From Flavobacterium flavigenum (lineage in GTDB: Bacteria > Bacteroidota > Bacteroidia > Flavobacteriales > Flavobacteriaceae), in NCBI RefSeq assembly GCF_027111255.2, contig NZ_CP114285.2:1674001-1738000 (forward strand): a stretch of 64,000 nt of DNA, written 5' to 3'. Each line of letters starts with the position of its first letter. Positions within the stretch are counted from its first letter, which is position 1. Positions 27,964 to 37,430 of the stretch are shown piece by piece. Made by a program: the position numbers and the translations under genes. Under the pieces are notes generated by a model. That model worked only from the letters and a program-made list of their open reading frames with translations. It ran no database searches and was not told the DNA's origin.

Positions 27964-28986
27964 ATGAAACAACTCTTTTTCTTTAGTTTATTATTTTTTA
28001 GCGCAATAAGCCATGCACAAACCAATCTTATTAAAAATGGCGGTTTTGAATCTGAAACGTTAAACTGGAATGGCGATGCTGCTACCCTGTCTCCATATTA
28101 CAAAAAAACGGGTAAAAACAGCGCTGTCATCAATCAGTTTGTAGGTGCCGAATGGAAGTCAATAGATCAAATTATAAACATTCCAAAAAATTCTTATGCT
28201 ATAGAATTTAGTGTTTGGGTAAAAGCAGATCAAGTTGAAGGCGGTAAGGAAGCTTACAACGCCGGTTTAATGATTGCCGAATTTACAAACAGCGGCGGGA
28301 AGAAAATAATTTCAGAAAACATTGCACAAGTAAAAGGAACTGTAGACTGGACCAATTATAAAAAAACGGTTTTGGTACCTGAAAAAGCCAAACAAATCAG
28401 AATCATGCTGGCTTTAGCACAAACAAATGGTTCTCTGTTTTTTGATGACGTAAATGCAACTGCCCTTTCTGAAGAAGAATATTTTAAGCTAAATCCAATA
28501 ATTACAATTGACGAAGGTCAAAAAACAATTTCAACTCCAAAACAATTTTCTAACGGAAATTTCGAAGACAAACTAAACTCATGGAATGGCGCCGGAATTA
28601 TTTCGGCTACAGATAAAAAAGAGGGCAATACCGCTGTAGAAATCACTTCAAAAACAGCCGAATGGAAATCAATTGACCAGATAGCTGATATTAATAACGG
28701 AGATAAAACTATAGAAATTTCAGGCTGGCTAAAAGCTAAAAATATTCAACAAGGTAAAGATCCGTGGAATAACGGAATGTTTATCATCGAATTCAAAAAA
28801 AACGACACAACCAAAGCCTCAGAAGACCAAATTATTGGAACTGTAACCGGAACTACGGACTGGACAGCTTTCAAAAAAACGTTCCCAATTCCGGAAGGTG
28901 CAAAACAATACCGGATTATGGTTGCCATGAGTGTTTGTACGGGAACCTTATTAGCTGATAATATTGAAGTTAAGCTATCAAAATAA
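27964..28986 (+). CDS. Secreted protein with two tandem carbohydrate-binding modules
   Basis: The 340-residue protein has a signal peptide (1-19, cut after SHA) and two copies of a jelly-roll module, about 20-165 and 190-340. Both start near LIKNGGFE/FSNGNFE and share GAEWKSIDQI/TAEWKSIDQI, VDWTNYKKT/TDWTAFKKT and ADNIEV/FDDVNA-type endings. This is the CBM4/9/16-like layout (domain Pfam CBM_4_9), known in other bacteria to bind manno- or cello-oligosaccharides. No catalytic domain and no lipobox. It is 137 bases after the epimerase and 7 bases before a second GH26, so it probably assists it. Confidence 0.8.
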   Translation: MKQLFFFSLLFFSAISHAQTNLIKNGGFESETLNWNGDAATLSPYYKKTGKNSAVINQFVGAEWKSIDQIINIPKNSYAIEFSVWVKADQVEGGKEAYNAGLMIAEFTNSGGKKIISENIAQVKGTVDWTNYKKTVLVPEKAKQIRIMLALAQTNGSLFFDDVNATALSEEEYFKLNPIITIDEGQKTISTPKQFSNGNFEDKLNSWNGAGIISATDKKEGNTAVEITSKTAEWKSIDQIADINNGDKTIEISGWLKAKNIQQGKDPWNNGMFIIEFKKNDTTKASEDQIIGTVTGTTDWTAFKKTFPIPEGAKQYRIMVAMSVCTGTLLADNIEVKLSK

Positions 28987-28993
28987 ATTAAAA

Positions 28994-30223
28994 ATGAAAA
29001 ATACATTTCTAAAAACAGCATTTTTGAGTTTCTTGTCTTTGGCACTTACAAGCTGCTCATCTGATAAAGAATCAGATAACGAAGTTATAGTTGATCCGCC
29101 AACGCAGGATGATCCTCTGACTACACAAAATGTATCAAATTATATGGCCGATGCAAATGCATCAAAAGAAACCATAGCACTATTTTATAACTTAAAGAAA
29201 CTAGGTAAAACTAAAATTGCAATTGGACAGCAAGATGCTTTCAATAACTTTTATCAGGATGCCGGCGGTGATTCGGATATCAAAAAAAATACGGGTTTTG
29301 ATCCTGCTATCCTAGGGTCAGATTTTATGTTTATTACAGATAAAAACAACAATAATCAATCCAATAACTGGTTTTACCAGCAAGAGCAAAAGAGTATCAG
29401 CGATACAAAAGCAGCTTATGCAAAAGGAATGATTAATACTTTTTCCTGGCATCTGAGAGAGCCTAACAATGAAGATACTTTTTATGCTTCTGATATGACA
29501 ACCGAGCAAAAAAATACAGCTTTTAAAAGTATTTTGCCTGGCGGAGCCAACCACGAATGGTACAAGAAAAAACTGGATAAAGTAGCCAGCGTATTCTTAA
29601 ATTTAAAAGGTTCAAAAGGCGAATTGATTCCGGTAATTTTCAGACCCTTTCATGAATTTGACGGAAGCTGGTTCTGGTGGGGTGCTAATTTCTGCACTCC
29701 GGATGAATATAAAACAGCTTATAAATTTACGGTTGATTATTTAAAAAATACTAAAGGCGTCCACAATATTTTATATGCTTTTTCACCTGACAGAACCTAT
29801 TTAACCTCAACCGATTATTTAAGCAGATATCCGGGAGATAAATATGTTGATGTTTTAGGAATGGATAATTATGGGGATTTTGACAATCAGGGTTCAACAG
29901 GAGCTGTCAAAGCAAATGCCAAATTAAAAATCATTTCAGATCTTGCTAAAACCAAAGTAAAAATTGCAGCTTTAACAGAAACAGGTTATAGAGTTACAAG
30001 TTCAAACACACCAATAAATGATTGGTTTTCTACCTATTTATATGATGCTTTGACATCAAATAGTATAGAAGTAAGCTATATGATGTTCTGGACTAATGAT
30101 AGTGATGGATACTATGTTCCAAATTCGAGCGCTTCGAATGCAGCTGATTTTAAAACCTTTGCTTCAAAACCCAAATCGGCATTAGTAAATTCATTACCAA
30201 AAATGTATGAATTACCAAAATAG
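28994..30223 (+). CDS. GH26 beta-mannanase, lipoprotein
   Basis: The 409-residue lipoprotein (ALTSCSS, Cys21) has acid/base Glu221 in VIFRPFHEFDGSWFWWG and nucleophile Glu329 in ALTETGYR; MINTFSWHLREP (near 146) is the family block. The open frame begins 10 codons earlier inside the previous gene's end; 28994 is chosen because the signal peptide starts there. It differs from the first GH26 in an acidic/Pro linker at 28-45 and a longer N-terminal half, so it is not a simple duplicate. Lipid anchoring suggests surface action on polymer before SusCD. Confidence 0.93.
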   Translation: MKNTFLKTAFLSFLSLALTSCSSDKESDNEVIVDPPTQDDPLTTQNVSNYMADANASKETIALFYNLKKLGKTKIAIGQQDAFNNFYQDAGGDSDIKKNTGFDPAILGSDFMFITDKNNNNQSNNWFYQQEQKSISDTKAAYAKGMINTFSWHLREPNNEDTFYASDMTTEQKNTAFKSILPGGANHEWYKKKLDKVASVFLNLKGSKGELIPVIFRPFHEFDGSWFWWGANFCTPDEYKTAYKFTVDYLKNTKGVHNILYAFSPDRTYLTSTDYLSRYPGDKYVDVLGMDNYGDFDNQGSTGAVKANAKLKIISDLAKTKVKIAALTETGYRVTSSNTPINDWFSTYLYDALTSNSIEVSYMMFWTNDSDGYYVPNSSASNAADFKTFASKPKSALVNSLPKMYELPK

Positions 30224-30245
30224 TTTCTTTATAAACGTAAAGTCC

Positions 30246-30321
30246 TAGCCCTGATAGAAGCGGTATCCTTTTGTTTTTTCTTTAAAAAACAAAAGATAAA
30301 GCGGATAGCAGGAATAGCTTC
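30246..30321 (+). repeat. Repeat family A, copy 2
   Basis: Left box TAGCCCTGATAGAAGCGGTATC, stem CTTTTGTTTTTT (30268-30279) with AAAAAACAAAAG (30284-30295), right box GATAAAGCGGATAGCAGGAATAGCTTC. It fills the gap between the GH26 and GH5 genes and ends 14 bases before the GH5 ATG, in the same orientation. Confidence 0.85.
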
Positions 30322-30335
30322 TAAAAATATAAATT

Positions 30336-31619
30336 ATGAAAAACAAACTTTTTAAAATACTCGGATTAGCATTGCTCATTTCGACAATGTCATGTCAGGC
30401 GCAGGAAAGAATTACGGTAAAAGGAACACAATTTTATAAGGGAGACAAACCCTATTCTTACATTGGAACCAATTATTGGTACGGAAGTTTACTAGCATCT
30501 AAAAAAGTAGGCGACCGAAAAAGGCTGCTTCGGGAACTGGATTTCATGCAAAAAAGCGGAATCGATAATTTGCGAATTTTAGTGGGTGCGGATGGTGGAA
30601 AATACGATTTTACGGTTCGTCCGGCTTTGCAGTATGAGCAGGGAAAATATGATGAGGATTTACTTGACGGACTGGACTTCCTGATGAATGAAATGAGAAA
30701 ACGCAAAATGTATGCTGTTTTGTACCTGACCAATAACTGGGAATGGTCGGGCGGAATGTCACAATATCTCGAGTGGAATGGAAAAAGTGCTATTCCTATT
30801 CCGGCTATCGCTCCTAATACCTGGCCTCAGTTTATGTCGTATACTGAGCAATTTCACAGCTGTGATCCCTGCATGAAAGCACTTGAGGATCATGTGAAAT
30901 TTATTATGGGCAGGACTAATAAATATTCGAAGAAAAAGTACACGGAAGACAATACGATTATGGCGTGGCAGGTTGGGAATGAACCAAGGCTTTTTACAGT
31001 AGAAAACGAAGAAAAGTTCACTATTTGGCTGAATAACATTGTGAATTTAATGGACAGTTTAGATAAAAACCATTTGATTTCTACTGGTTCTGAAGGTTTG
31101 AACAGTTCGAATGATGACATAGGAATTTTTGAAAGAACACATAAAAATCCGAATATTGATTACCTGACCATGCATATCTGGCCTAAAAACTGGAACTGGT
31201 TTAAAGCCGATAATACCAAAGCTACAATTCCTGTCACTATTGAAAATGCAGGAAAGTATATTGATGCTCATGTTAAAGTGGCCAACAATTTGCAACGACC
31301 AATTATCATAGAAGAATTTGGATTGCCGAGGGAAAACGAAAATTTGAATGCCGGAGCTTCTTCCATTTACAGAGATCAGTTTTATAGCTATATTTTTGGC
31401 AGAGTTGCCGAAAGTGTTGCCAATAAAGGTCCGCTGCAAGCCGCTAATTTCTGGGGATTTGGCGGTGAAGGAAAAGCAGTAAACGAAACCGGAAAATGGA
31501 ATCCGGGAGACCCCTTGACAACAGATCCTCCACAGGAGCCACAGGGGTTAAATTCAGTTTTTAATGGTGATAAATCAACTTTGGAAATTGTGAAAAAATT
31601 CAATTTGGAGTTGAAATAA
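30336..31619 (+). CDS. GH5 endo-beta-1,4-mannanase (GH5_7-like), lipoprotein
   Basis: The 427-residue protein has a lipobox (STMSCQ, Cys20). The subfamily 7 pattern is seen: YIGTNYWYG near 42, DNLRILVGADG near 77, LYLTNNWEWSGGM near 129, the acid/base Glu216 in AWQVGNEPR, TMHIWPKNWNWF near 278 and nucleophile Glu327 in IIEEFGLPR. The C-terminal GFGGEGK and DPPQEPQGLNSVF blocks are typical. It should cut internal beta-mannosyl linkages outside the cell. It follows GH26 in the same direction, with repeat A between. Confidence 0.93.
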   Translation: MKNKLFKILGLALLISTMSCQAQERITVKGTQFYKGDKPYSYIGTNYWYGSLLASKKVGDRKRLLRELDFMQKSGIDNLRILVGADGGKYDFTVRPALQYEQGKYDEDLLDGLDFLMNEMRKRKMYAVLYLTNNWEWSGGMSQYLEWNGKSAIPIPAIAPNTWPQFMSYTEQFHSCDPCMKALEDHVKFIMGRTNKYSKKKYTEDNTIMAWQVGNEPRLFTVENEEKFTIWLNNIVNLMDSLDKNHLISTGSEGLNSSNDDIGIFERTHKNPNIDYLTMHIWPKNWNWFKADNTKATIPVTIENAGKYIDAHVKVANNLQRPIIIEEFGLPRENENLNAGASSIYRDQFYSYIFGRVAESVANKGPLQAANFWGFGGEGKAVNETGKWNPGDPLTTDPPQEPQGLNSVFNGDKSTLEIVKKFNLELK

Positions 31620-31626
31620 TTTTTCA

Positions 31627-31837
31627 CCATATAAGTTATGCAAGTTCATTTAATAGTGTTTCTTAAATTGAATATTCATAATTCGTAATTTAAAACTATT
31701 TTGTCATTCCGTAGGAATCTCTTTTTTATTTAGTTTGGCTTGAGATTCCTACGGAATGACAAAAGCTTACTATATTGGCATTTGCAATGCATAAAGATTC
31801 ACAAAATCATTTAAATGAACTTACATAACTTATATGG
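31627..31837. repeat. Outer inverted repeat enclosing a family B hairpin
   Basis: The 27-base arms 31627-31653 and 31811-31837 (starting CCATATAAGTTATG) are inverted copies with one mismatch. They enclose the perfect hairpin at 31699-31764. The right arm ends 9 bases before the GH97 ATG, so the structure forms the GH97 leader. Confidence 0.85.
31699..31764. repeat. Repeat family B hairpin, copy 1
   Basis: The 23-base arm beginning TTTTGTCATTCCG (31699-31721) is perfectly repeated inverted at 31742-31764, with a 20-nt loop. It shares the TTGTCATT-CG-AGGA outer pattern with the hairpins at 37576 and 40900. Confidence 0.85.
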
Positions 31838-31846
31838 TTTAAAAAC

Positions 31847-33826
31847 ATGAAAAAAATATTTCTTGCCTCATTCATTTTAATTTTCAATGCTTCTTTTTCT
31901 CAAAAGGTTCAGGACTTTACTTTAGCTTCTCCAAGCGGAAAAATTAAAGTCAATATATTAATTAATGAAAAGATAACCTGGTCAGTTTTGCACGAAAAAG
32001 ATTTAATTCTGGCTCCATCATCGGTTTCAATGACGCTGGATCAGAATGAAGTTTTAGGTAAAAATGCTACGCTTTTGAATTCAAAAAGGGAAAAATTAAA
32101 CCAGACTTTTGAATCTCCTTTTTACAAAAAGAGTGCTGTTAAAAACCAATACAATCTTTTAGTTTTAAATTTCAAAAGTGATTTCAGTATTGAATATCGT
32201 GCTTTTGATGATGGCGTCGCTTACAGATTCATTACTAAAAAGAAAAAAGACATTACGGTAAAAGCAGAAGAAGTTACTTTGAATTTTGATCAGGATTATG
32301 GAACCTTAATGCCTAATGTCCGTGATCTAAGAAATCCGAAAGACCCTTATATCTCTTCGTTTGAAGCACAATACGAAAATAAAAAAATAAGTGAATTTGC
32401 AAAAGATACACTTGCCTTTTTACCTTTTTTAATTGATTATAAAAATCATAAAAAAGCAGTTTTTCTGGAGGCTGGTCTGGAAGATTACCCGGGATTATTC
32501 GTTACCAATACTAAATCGAAATCAGGTTTTGAAAGTCGGTTTTCTAATTATCCATTAGAGGAAACAAACGGCGGTTTTAACAACATCAATCGCCTGATTA
32601 CTAAAAGGTCTGATTATTTAGTAAAGACAAAAGGAACACGCAATTTTCCGTGGAGAATTTTAGTTATTTCTGAAAATGATGCTGAATTAGCTAATAATGA
32701 TATGGTTCAGAAATTATCTGAACCAACAAAAATTAAAGATCTTTCGTGGATCAAACCCGGAAAAGTGGCTTGGGACTGGTGGAATGACTGGAACATTTAC
32801 AACATCGATTTTAAAGCCGGAATCAACACACAGACGTATCAATATTACATTGATTTTGCTTCTAAAAACAATGTTGAATATGTGGTTCTTGATGAAGGTT
32901 GGAGTCTGGAAGACGATATTATGAAACACAATCCGAATGTTAATCTGGAAGCTTTGATTGCGTACGGAAAAGAACGCAATGTTGGAATTATTTTGTGGAG
33001 TTCGTGGATGGCTTTGACCAAAAACACAGACGGAATTTTAAAAAATTATGCCGATTTAGGAATCAAAGGTTTCAAAGTTGATTTCTTAGATCGTGACGAT
33101 GCCAAAATGATAAATTCAGTTTATGATATTGCGCAAAAAGCTGCAGATCATAAATTGCTTTTGGATTTTCACGGTATGTATAAACCAACCGGAATTCAGA
33201 GAACTTTCCCTAACATTTTAAATTTTGAAGGTGTAAAAGGACTGGAGAACAATAAATGGACGCCAAACGATGATGTTCCATTGTACGATTGCTCGATTCC
33301 GTTTATCAGAATGATGGCAGGACCAATGGACTATACGCCTGGTGCCATGCGAAATGCAACCAAAAGCGAGTTTAAACCCAGTCACTCAAATCCGGTGAGT
33401 CAGGGAACAAGATGTCATCAACTGGCACTTTACACTATTTTTGAAGCACCATTGCAAATGATGGCTGATAGTCCGACTGCTTATATGAAGGAACAGGAAA
33501 GCACTGATTTCATTGCTAAGATCCCAACCACATTTGATGAAACACTTGCTCTTGATGGAGAAGTTGGGAAATTTGTTTCGATTGCAAGAAAAAAATCTAA
33601 TACTTGGTATCTAGGAACCATTACCAATTGGGATTCCAGAGATATTACAATTGATTTTTCTTTCCTTGAAAAAGGCAAAAAATTTGAAGCTGAAATTTTC
33701 TCGGATGGATTGAATGCTGATAAAGATGCTAATGATTACAAAAGAGAAGTTGTAACAGTTGATTCAACAACAAAATTAAAATACAGAATGTCAAGCGGTG
33801 GCGGATTGGCGATGATTATAAAATAA
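31847..33826 (+). CDS. GH97 glycoside hydrolase, probable retaining alpha-galactosidase
   Basis: The 659-residue secreted protein (signal 1-19) has the GH97 order: N-terminal beta-sandwich (20-290), catalytic barrel from KVAWDWWNDWNIYN (306) and a C-terminal sandwich. The catalytic barrel shows VVLDEGWS (346), GIKGFKVDFLDRDD (405-418), LLLDFHGMYKPTG and LNFEGVKGLE. Asp412 in KVDF sits where retaining family members (BtGH97b, an alpha-galactosidase) have their nucleophile, whereas inverting SusB-type glucosidases lack it. Together with GH27 it would remove galactose from galactomannan. The gene follows an unusual nested hairpin region. Confidence 0.88.
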   Translation: MKKIFLASFILIFNASFSQKVQDFTLASPSGKIKVNILINEKITWSVLHEKDLILAPSSVSMTLDQNEVLGKNATLLNSKREKLNQTFESPFYKKSAVKNQYNLLVLNFKSDFSIEYRAFDDGVAYRFITKKKKDITVKAEEVTLNFDQDYGTLMPNVRDLRNPKDPYISSFEAQYENKKISEFAKDTLAFLPFLIDYKNHKKAVFLEAGLEDYPGLFVTNTKSKSGFESRFSNYPLEETNGGFNNINRLITKRSDYLVKTKGTRNFPWRILVISENDAELANNDMVQKLSEPTKIKDLSWIKPGKVAWDWWNDWNIYNIDFKAGINTQTYQYYIDFASKNNVEYVVLDEGWSLEDDIMKHNPNVNLEALIAYGKERNVGIILWSSWMALTKNTDGILKNYADLGIKGFKVDFLDRDDAKMINSVYDIAQKAADHKLLLDFHGMYKPTGIQRTFPNILNFEGVKGLENNKWTPNDDVPLYDCSIPFIRMMAGPMDYTPGAMRNATKSEFKPSHSNPVSQGTRCHQLALYTIFEAPLQMMADSPTAYMKEQESTDFIAKIPTTFDETLALDGEVGKFVSIARKKSNTWYLGTITNWDSRDITIDFSFLEKGKKFEAEIFSDGLNADKDANDYKREVVTVDSTTKLKYRMSSGGGLAMIIK

Positions 33827-33830
33827 AAAA

Positions 33831-33866
33831 TGGAGAACAAATTCTTCTCCAAATTTTTTATTTTTT
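33831..33866 (+). terminator. Terminator of GH97 and the rightward operon
   Basis: TGGAGAA pairs with TTCTCCA over a 7-nt loop, followed by T-rich sequence. Confidence 0.8.
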
Positions 33867-33873
33867 AAGTATA

Positions 33874-33906
33874 AAACCTAACAGGTTTTGAAAACCTGTT
33901 AGGTTT
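33874..33906. repeat. Near-perfect palindrome between convergent genes
   Basis: AAACCTAACAGGTTTT and its exact inverted copy are separated by one G, giving 16-bp arms. It ends 2 bases from the aldo/keto reductase stop and may be its terminator. Confidence 0.85.
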
Positions 33907-33907
33907 A

Positions 33908-34864
33908 CTATGATAAAATCTTCTCAATCGCATTCAACTCATCAGGAGTGAAATCCAAATTCTGCAAACAATCAATATTGTTATTTAATTGTCTTACTGA
34001 ACTCGCACCAATCAATACCGAAGTAATTCTTTTGTCTTTTTGCAGCCAGGCCAATGCCATTTGTGCTAAAGACTGATTGCGGTTTTGAGCAATTTCATTC
34101 AATTGAATCAATTTCTGAATTCTTTCCGGCGTAACTTCCTCTTCTTTTAAATGTCCGTTTGGATTGTGAGCTCTTGAATTTTCAGGAATTCCGTTTAGAT
34201 ATTTATCTGTCAAAAGGCCTTGTGCCAAAGGCGAAAAGGCAATACAGCCAACTCCTTTTTCTTCTAAAACATCCAGTAAACCTTCTTCAACCCAGCGTAC
34301 CAGCATGGAGTATTTAGCCTGATGAATCAAACATGGTGTTCCTAATTGTTTCAAAACATCAACAGCCACTCGGGTCTGCTCTGCAGAATAATTACTGATT
34401 CCAACATATAATGCTTTGCCGCTTCGAACAGCGTAATCAAGTGCCATCATCGTTTCTTCAATTGGAGTTTCAGGATCCGGACGGTGTGAGTAAAAAATAT
34501 CTACATAATCAATCTTCATTCTCTTCAAACTTTGATCTAAACTGGATAAAAGATATTTACGGGAACCCCAGTCACCATAAGGTCCATCCCACATCGTGTA
34601 ACCTGCTTTTGTAGAAATAATGATTTCATCACGCAAATTTCCCTGAAAATTATGCCAAAGTATTTTACCAAAATTGGTTTCTGCCGAACCTGGAACCGGA
34701 CCATAGTTGTTAGCCAAATCAAAATGCGTAATTCCTTTATCAAATGCTTCTACAGCAATACTTTCAGCATTTTCAAAATTATCTACGGATCCGAAATTAT
34801 GCCATAATCCTAAAGAAATTTCAGGTAATAGCAATCCGCTTTTTCCACATCTGTTGTATCTCAT
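33908..34864 (-). CDS. Aldo/keto reductase, YghZ/L-glyceraldehyde-3-phosphate reductase type
   Basis: The 318-residue NADPH-dependent AKR shows the tetrad as Asp in THFDLANNYG with Tyr, Lys in IISTKAGY and His in IFYSHRPDPETP. MWDGPYGDWGSRKYLLSSLDQSLKRM is the hallmark of the YghZ/GPR subgroup. The coenzyme site is near IGASSVRQLNNN. E. coli YghZ reduces L-glyceraldehyde-3-phosphate and methylglyoxal-like aldehydes. It lies between PUL parts, but with its own direction and flanking repeats; a role in mannan use is not evident. Confidence 0.88.
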   Translation of the reverse strand: MRYNRCGKSGLLLPEISLGLWHNFGSVDNFENAESIAVEAFDKGITHFDLANNYGPVPGSAETNFGKILWHNFQGNLRDEIIISTKAGYTMWDGPYGDWGSRKYLLSSLDQSLKRMKIDYVDIFYSHRPDPETPIEETMMALDYAVRSGKALYVGISNYSAEQTRVAVDVLKQLGTPCLIHQAKYSMLVRWVEEGLLDVLEEKGVGCIAFSPLAQGLLTDKYLNGIPENSRAHNPNGHLKEEEVTPERIQKLIQLNEIAQNRNQSLAQMALAWLQKDKRITSVLIGASSVRQLNNNIDCLQNLDFTPDELNAIEKILS

Positions 34865-34911
34865 TAATTAAAGTTTAATAGTTTAGTTTTAGGTTTTAAA
34901 GATAAAAAAAA

Positions 34912-34974
34912 CTCTCACAGATTTTGCAGATTTAGGAGATAATAAATCTTCCTGATCTGCAAAATCTGCGAGAG
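34912..34974. repeat. Long inverted repeat upstream of the aldo/keto reductase
   Basis: The 21-base arms 34912-34932 (CTCTCACAGATTTTGCAGAT) and 34954-34974 pair with two mismatches over a 21-nt loop. It resembles no other repeat in the window. Confidence 0.8.
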
Positions 34975-35107
34975 AAAATGCTCTTTTTATTTAAGCAATA
35001 AAGCCTTTTTTTTCGATCATTCTACCATCCAGCTAAAACTAGGACGCTATTCAATTATACAATTAAACTTTTCGCCTCTGCGTCTTTGCGAGATTAAAAC
35101 TTTAAGT

Positions 35108-37405
35108 TTATTCCTTTATCTCAAAACCACTTTCCAAACCTTTATCAGAGCTTCCACCAACTTTAAGTTTAAATGTCCCCGGTTCAACCAAATAATTTCC
35201 GTTGTTATCATAAAAACCAAGTTCCTTATCTGTCAAAGTAAAAGTTACCGTTTTAGTTTCTCCTTTTTTCAAATTCACTAATTCAAAACCTTTTAATTCT
35301 TCTACTGGTCTGGCAATACTAGCAAAATCATCGTGAATATACAATTGAACCACTTCTTTTCCGTCATAATTTCCTGTGTTCGTAACCTCAACACTGACCT
35401 GAACAGCTTCTCCTTTAGTAAAATTTGATTTATTTACTTTCAGATTTTTGTAATCGAAAGTGGTATAACTCAATCCGAAGCCGAAAGGAAACTGAGGTGT
35501 TTTTTCCACATCTGAAAAGTGTGACCAAAACACGTTTTTATCAGCATTTACAGGTCTTCCTGTACTGTAATTATTGTAGTAAATTGGTACCTGCCCTACA
35601 TTTCTCGGGAAAGAAATTGGCAGTTTCCCGCTTGGATTATAATCTCCGTATAAAACCTGCGCTACTGCATTGCCTGTTTGAGTTCCTAAATGCCATGCTT
35701 CTACAATTGCCGGAACATGTTCTGCTGCCCACGGAATAGTTAACGGACGACCATTGTTTAAAACCAAAACGATATTTGAATTCACTTTATAAATTTCTTC
35801 CAGTAATTGCTGTTGCAATCCCGGCAAATCGAGATTGGTTCTACTGCGTCCTTCCCCGCTCTGGAAACCGTGTTCTCCTAAAACCATCACCACAACATCT
35901 GCATTTTTAGCTGCTGTTTTTGCTGCTTCGAATCCGCTTTTGTCTGTTGTGTTAAAAACGACCTCATCCAAAAAAGTCGCTTTCCCAACAATCAAATCAG
36001 CTCCTTTTTCAAAAACCAGCTGATTGTCTTTGTATTGCTGCATTCCTTCCAAAACAGAAACGGCAGTATTATCATCAGCAGCAATTCTCCAGCTTCCCAA
36101 CGGACTGTTTTTATCATTTGCTAAAGCTCCGATCAAAGCAATTTTTTCCCCGGATTTCTTTAGCGGAAGCAGATTTTTATCATTCTTTAATAAAACAATT
36201 GACTTCTTCGCCATATCCAGAACACCATCATTATTGGCTTTATTTCCGATAGTTGCTTTTTCACGTTTTTCATCACAGTATTTGTAAGGATCATCAAATA
36301 ATCCCAACTCAAATTTCACACGCAAAATTCTTCTCACAGCATCATCAACTAAAGCTTCCTTAACTTTTCCTTCTTTCACTAACTTGGCTAATTCGGCAAC
36401 ATATAAATGTGATTCCATATCCATATCAGAACCTGCTGTAACCGCTTTTAATGTTGCATCTTCGCCATCTTTCGCGTATCCATGTGGAATCATTTCACGA
36501 ACCGAAGCCCAATCTGAAACCACAAAACCATCAAATTTCCATTTGCCTTTCAGAATATCTCTTTGCAGAAAAACATTTCCGGTTGCCGGAATTCCGTTTA
36601 CCAGATTAAACGAGTTCATAAAGGTTCTCACACCGGCTTTTGTTGCTGCTTCAAAAGGTGGCAAAACGGTATTGAATAATTTTGAATTACTAATATCAAC
36701 CAAATTATAATCTCGTCCCGATTCTACATATCCATAAGCAGCAAAGTGTTTCGCACAAGCTGCAATGGTATTGATTTTTCCCAGATCTTCTTTCGAATTC
36801 CCCTGAAAACCTGTTACTCTCGCCACCGCAATTTTACTTCCGAGGTACGGATCTTCTCCCGCGCCTTCCATCACACGTCCCCATCTCGCATCGTTTGAAA
36901 TATCTACATTTGGTCCAAAAGTCCAGTTAATTCCGGATGCCGAAGCTTCGTCTGCCGCAATCGCTGCCGATTTTTTTATAGCTTCCAAATCCCAGCTTGC
37001 CGCTTCTGCCAACGGAATCGGACTCAACGTTTTGTAACCATGAATCACATCAAAACCAATAATCAGCGGAATCCCCAAACGGGTTTCTTCGACAGCAATT
37101 TTCTGAACTGCCCGAACTTCTTTCACTCCGCGAACGGTTAACATACTTCCCACCCATCCTTTTCTCAGATGTTCGTATTTCAACTCGGCATTTCCGCCTT
37201 TTGGAGCCGGACCGGTCACGTCCCAAAAACCGTTATACTGATTCATCTGACCTACTTTTTCTTCGAGAGTCATCAATGGCAAAAGCAAATCAATGCGTTG
37301 TTCAGTTGTTTTATTTTTATCCAGATACGGTTTCTTCTGTGCGTTCATATTTCCAGCAGTAAACAGGGTAAAAACCCCAATAATTAGTATTTTTTTATTT
37401 TTCAT
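35108..37405 (-). CDS. GH3 beta-glucosidase, BglX-like
   Basis: The 765-residue secreted protein (signal 1-22, cut after MNA) has the GH3 N-domain (30-380) with KHFAAYG near 219 and nucleophile Asp298 in FDGFVVSDWA, the GH3 C-domain (about 410-640, acid/base region near GEHGFQSGEGRSRT) and a fibronectin-III-like tail (about 675-760). BglX enzymes trim beta-glucosides from oligosaccharides in the periplasm; here the target would be glucose-containing ends of glucomannan oligosaccharides. It is the last gene of the leftward CE2/SASA/GH3 group but separated by a 288-base repeat region. Confidence 0.93.
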   Translation of the reverse strand: MKNKKILIIGVFTLFTAGNMNAQKKPYLDKNKTTEQRIDLLLPLMTLEEKVGQMNQYNGFWDVTGPAPKGGNAELKYEHLRKGWVGSMLTVRGVKEVRAVQKIAVEETRLGIPLIIGFDVIHGYKTLSPIPLAEAASWDLEAIKKSAAIAADEASASGINWTFGPNVDISNDARWGRVMEGAGEDPYLGSKIAVARVTGFQGNSKEDLGKINTIAACAKHFAAYGYVESGRDYNLVDISNSKLFNTVLPPFEAATKAGVRTFMNSFNLVNGIPATGNVFLQRDILKGKWKFDGFVVSDWASVREMIPHGYAKDGEDATLKAVTAGSDMDMESHLYVAELAKLVKEGKVKEALVDDAVRRILRVKFELGLFDDPYKYCDEKREKATIGNKANNDGVLDMAKKSIVLLKNDKNLLPLKKSGEKIALIGALANDKNSPLGSWRIAADDNTAVSVLEGMQQYKDNQLVFEKGADLIVGKATFLDEVVFNTTDKSGFEAAKTAAKNADVVVMVLGEHGFQSGEGRSRTNLDLPGLQQQLLEEIYKVNSNIVLVLNNGRPLTIPWAAEHVPAIVEAWHLGTQTGNAVAQVLYGDYNPSGKLPISFPRNVGQVPIYYNNYSTGRPVNADKNVFWSHFSDVEKTPQFPFGFGLSYTTFDYKNLKVNKSNFTKGEAVQVSVEVTNTGNYDGKEVVQLYIHDDFASIARPVEELKGFELVNLKKGETKTVTFTLTDKELGFYDNNGNYLVEPGTFKLKVGGSSDKGLESGFEIKE

Positions 37406-37430
37406 AGTGGTTTAGATAGTATCATATTTT

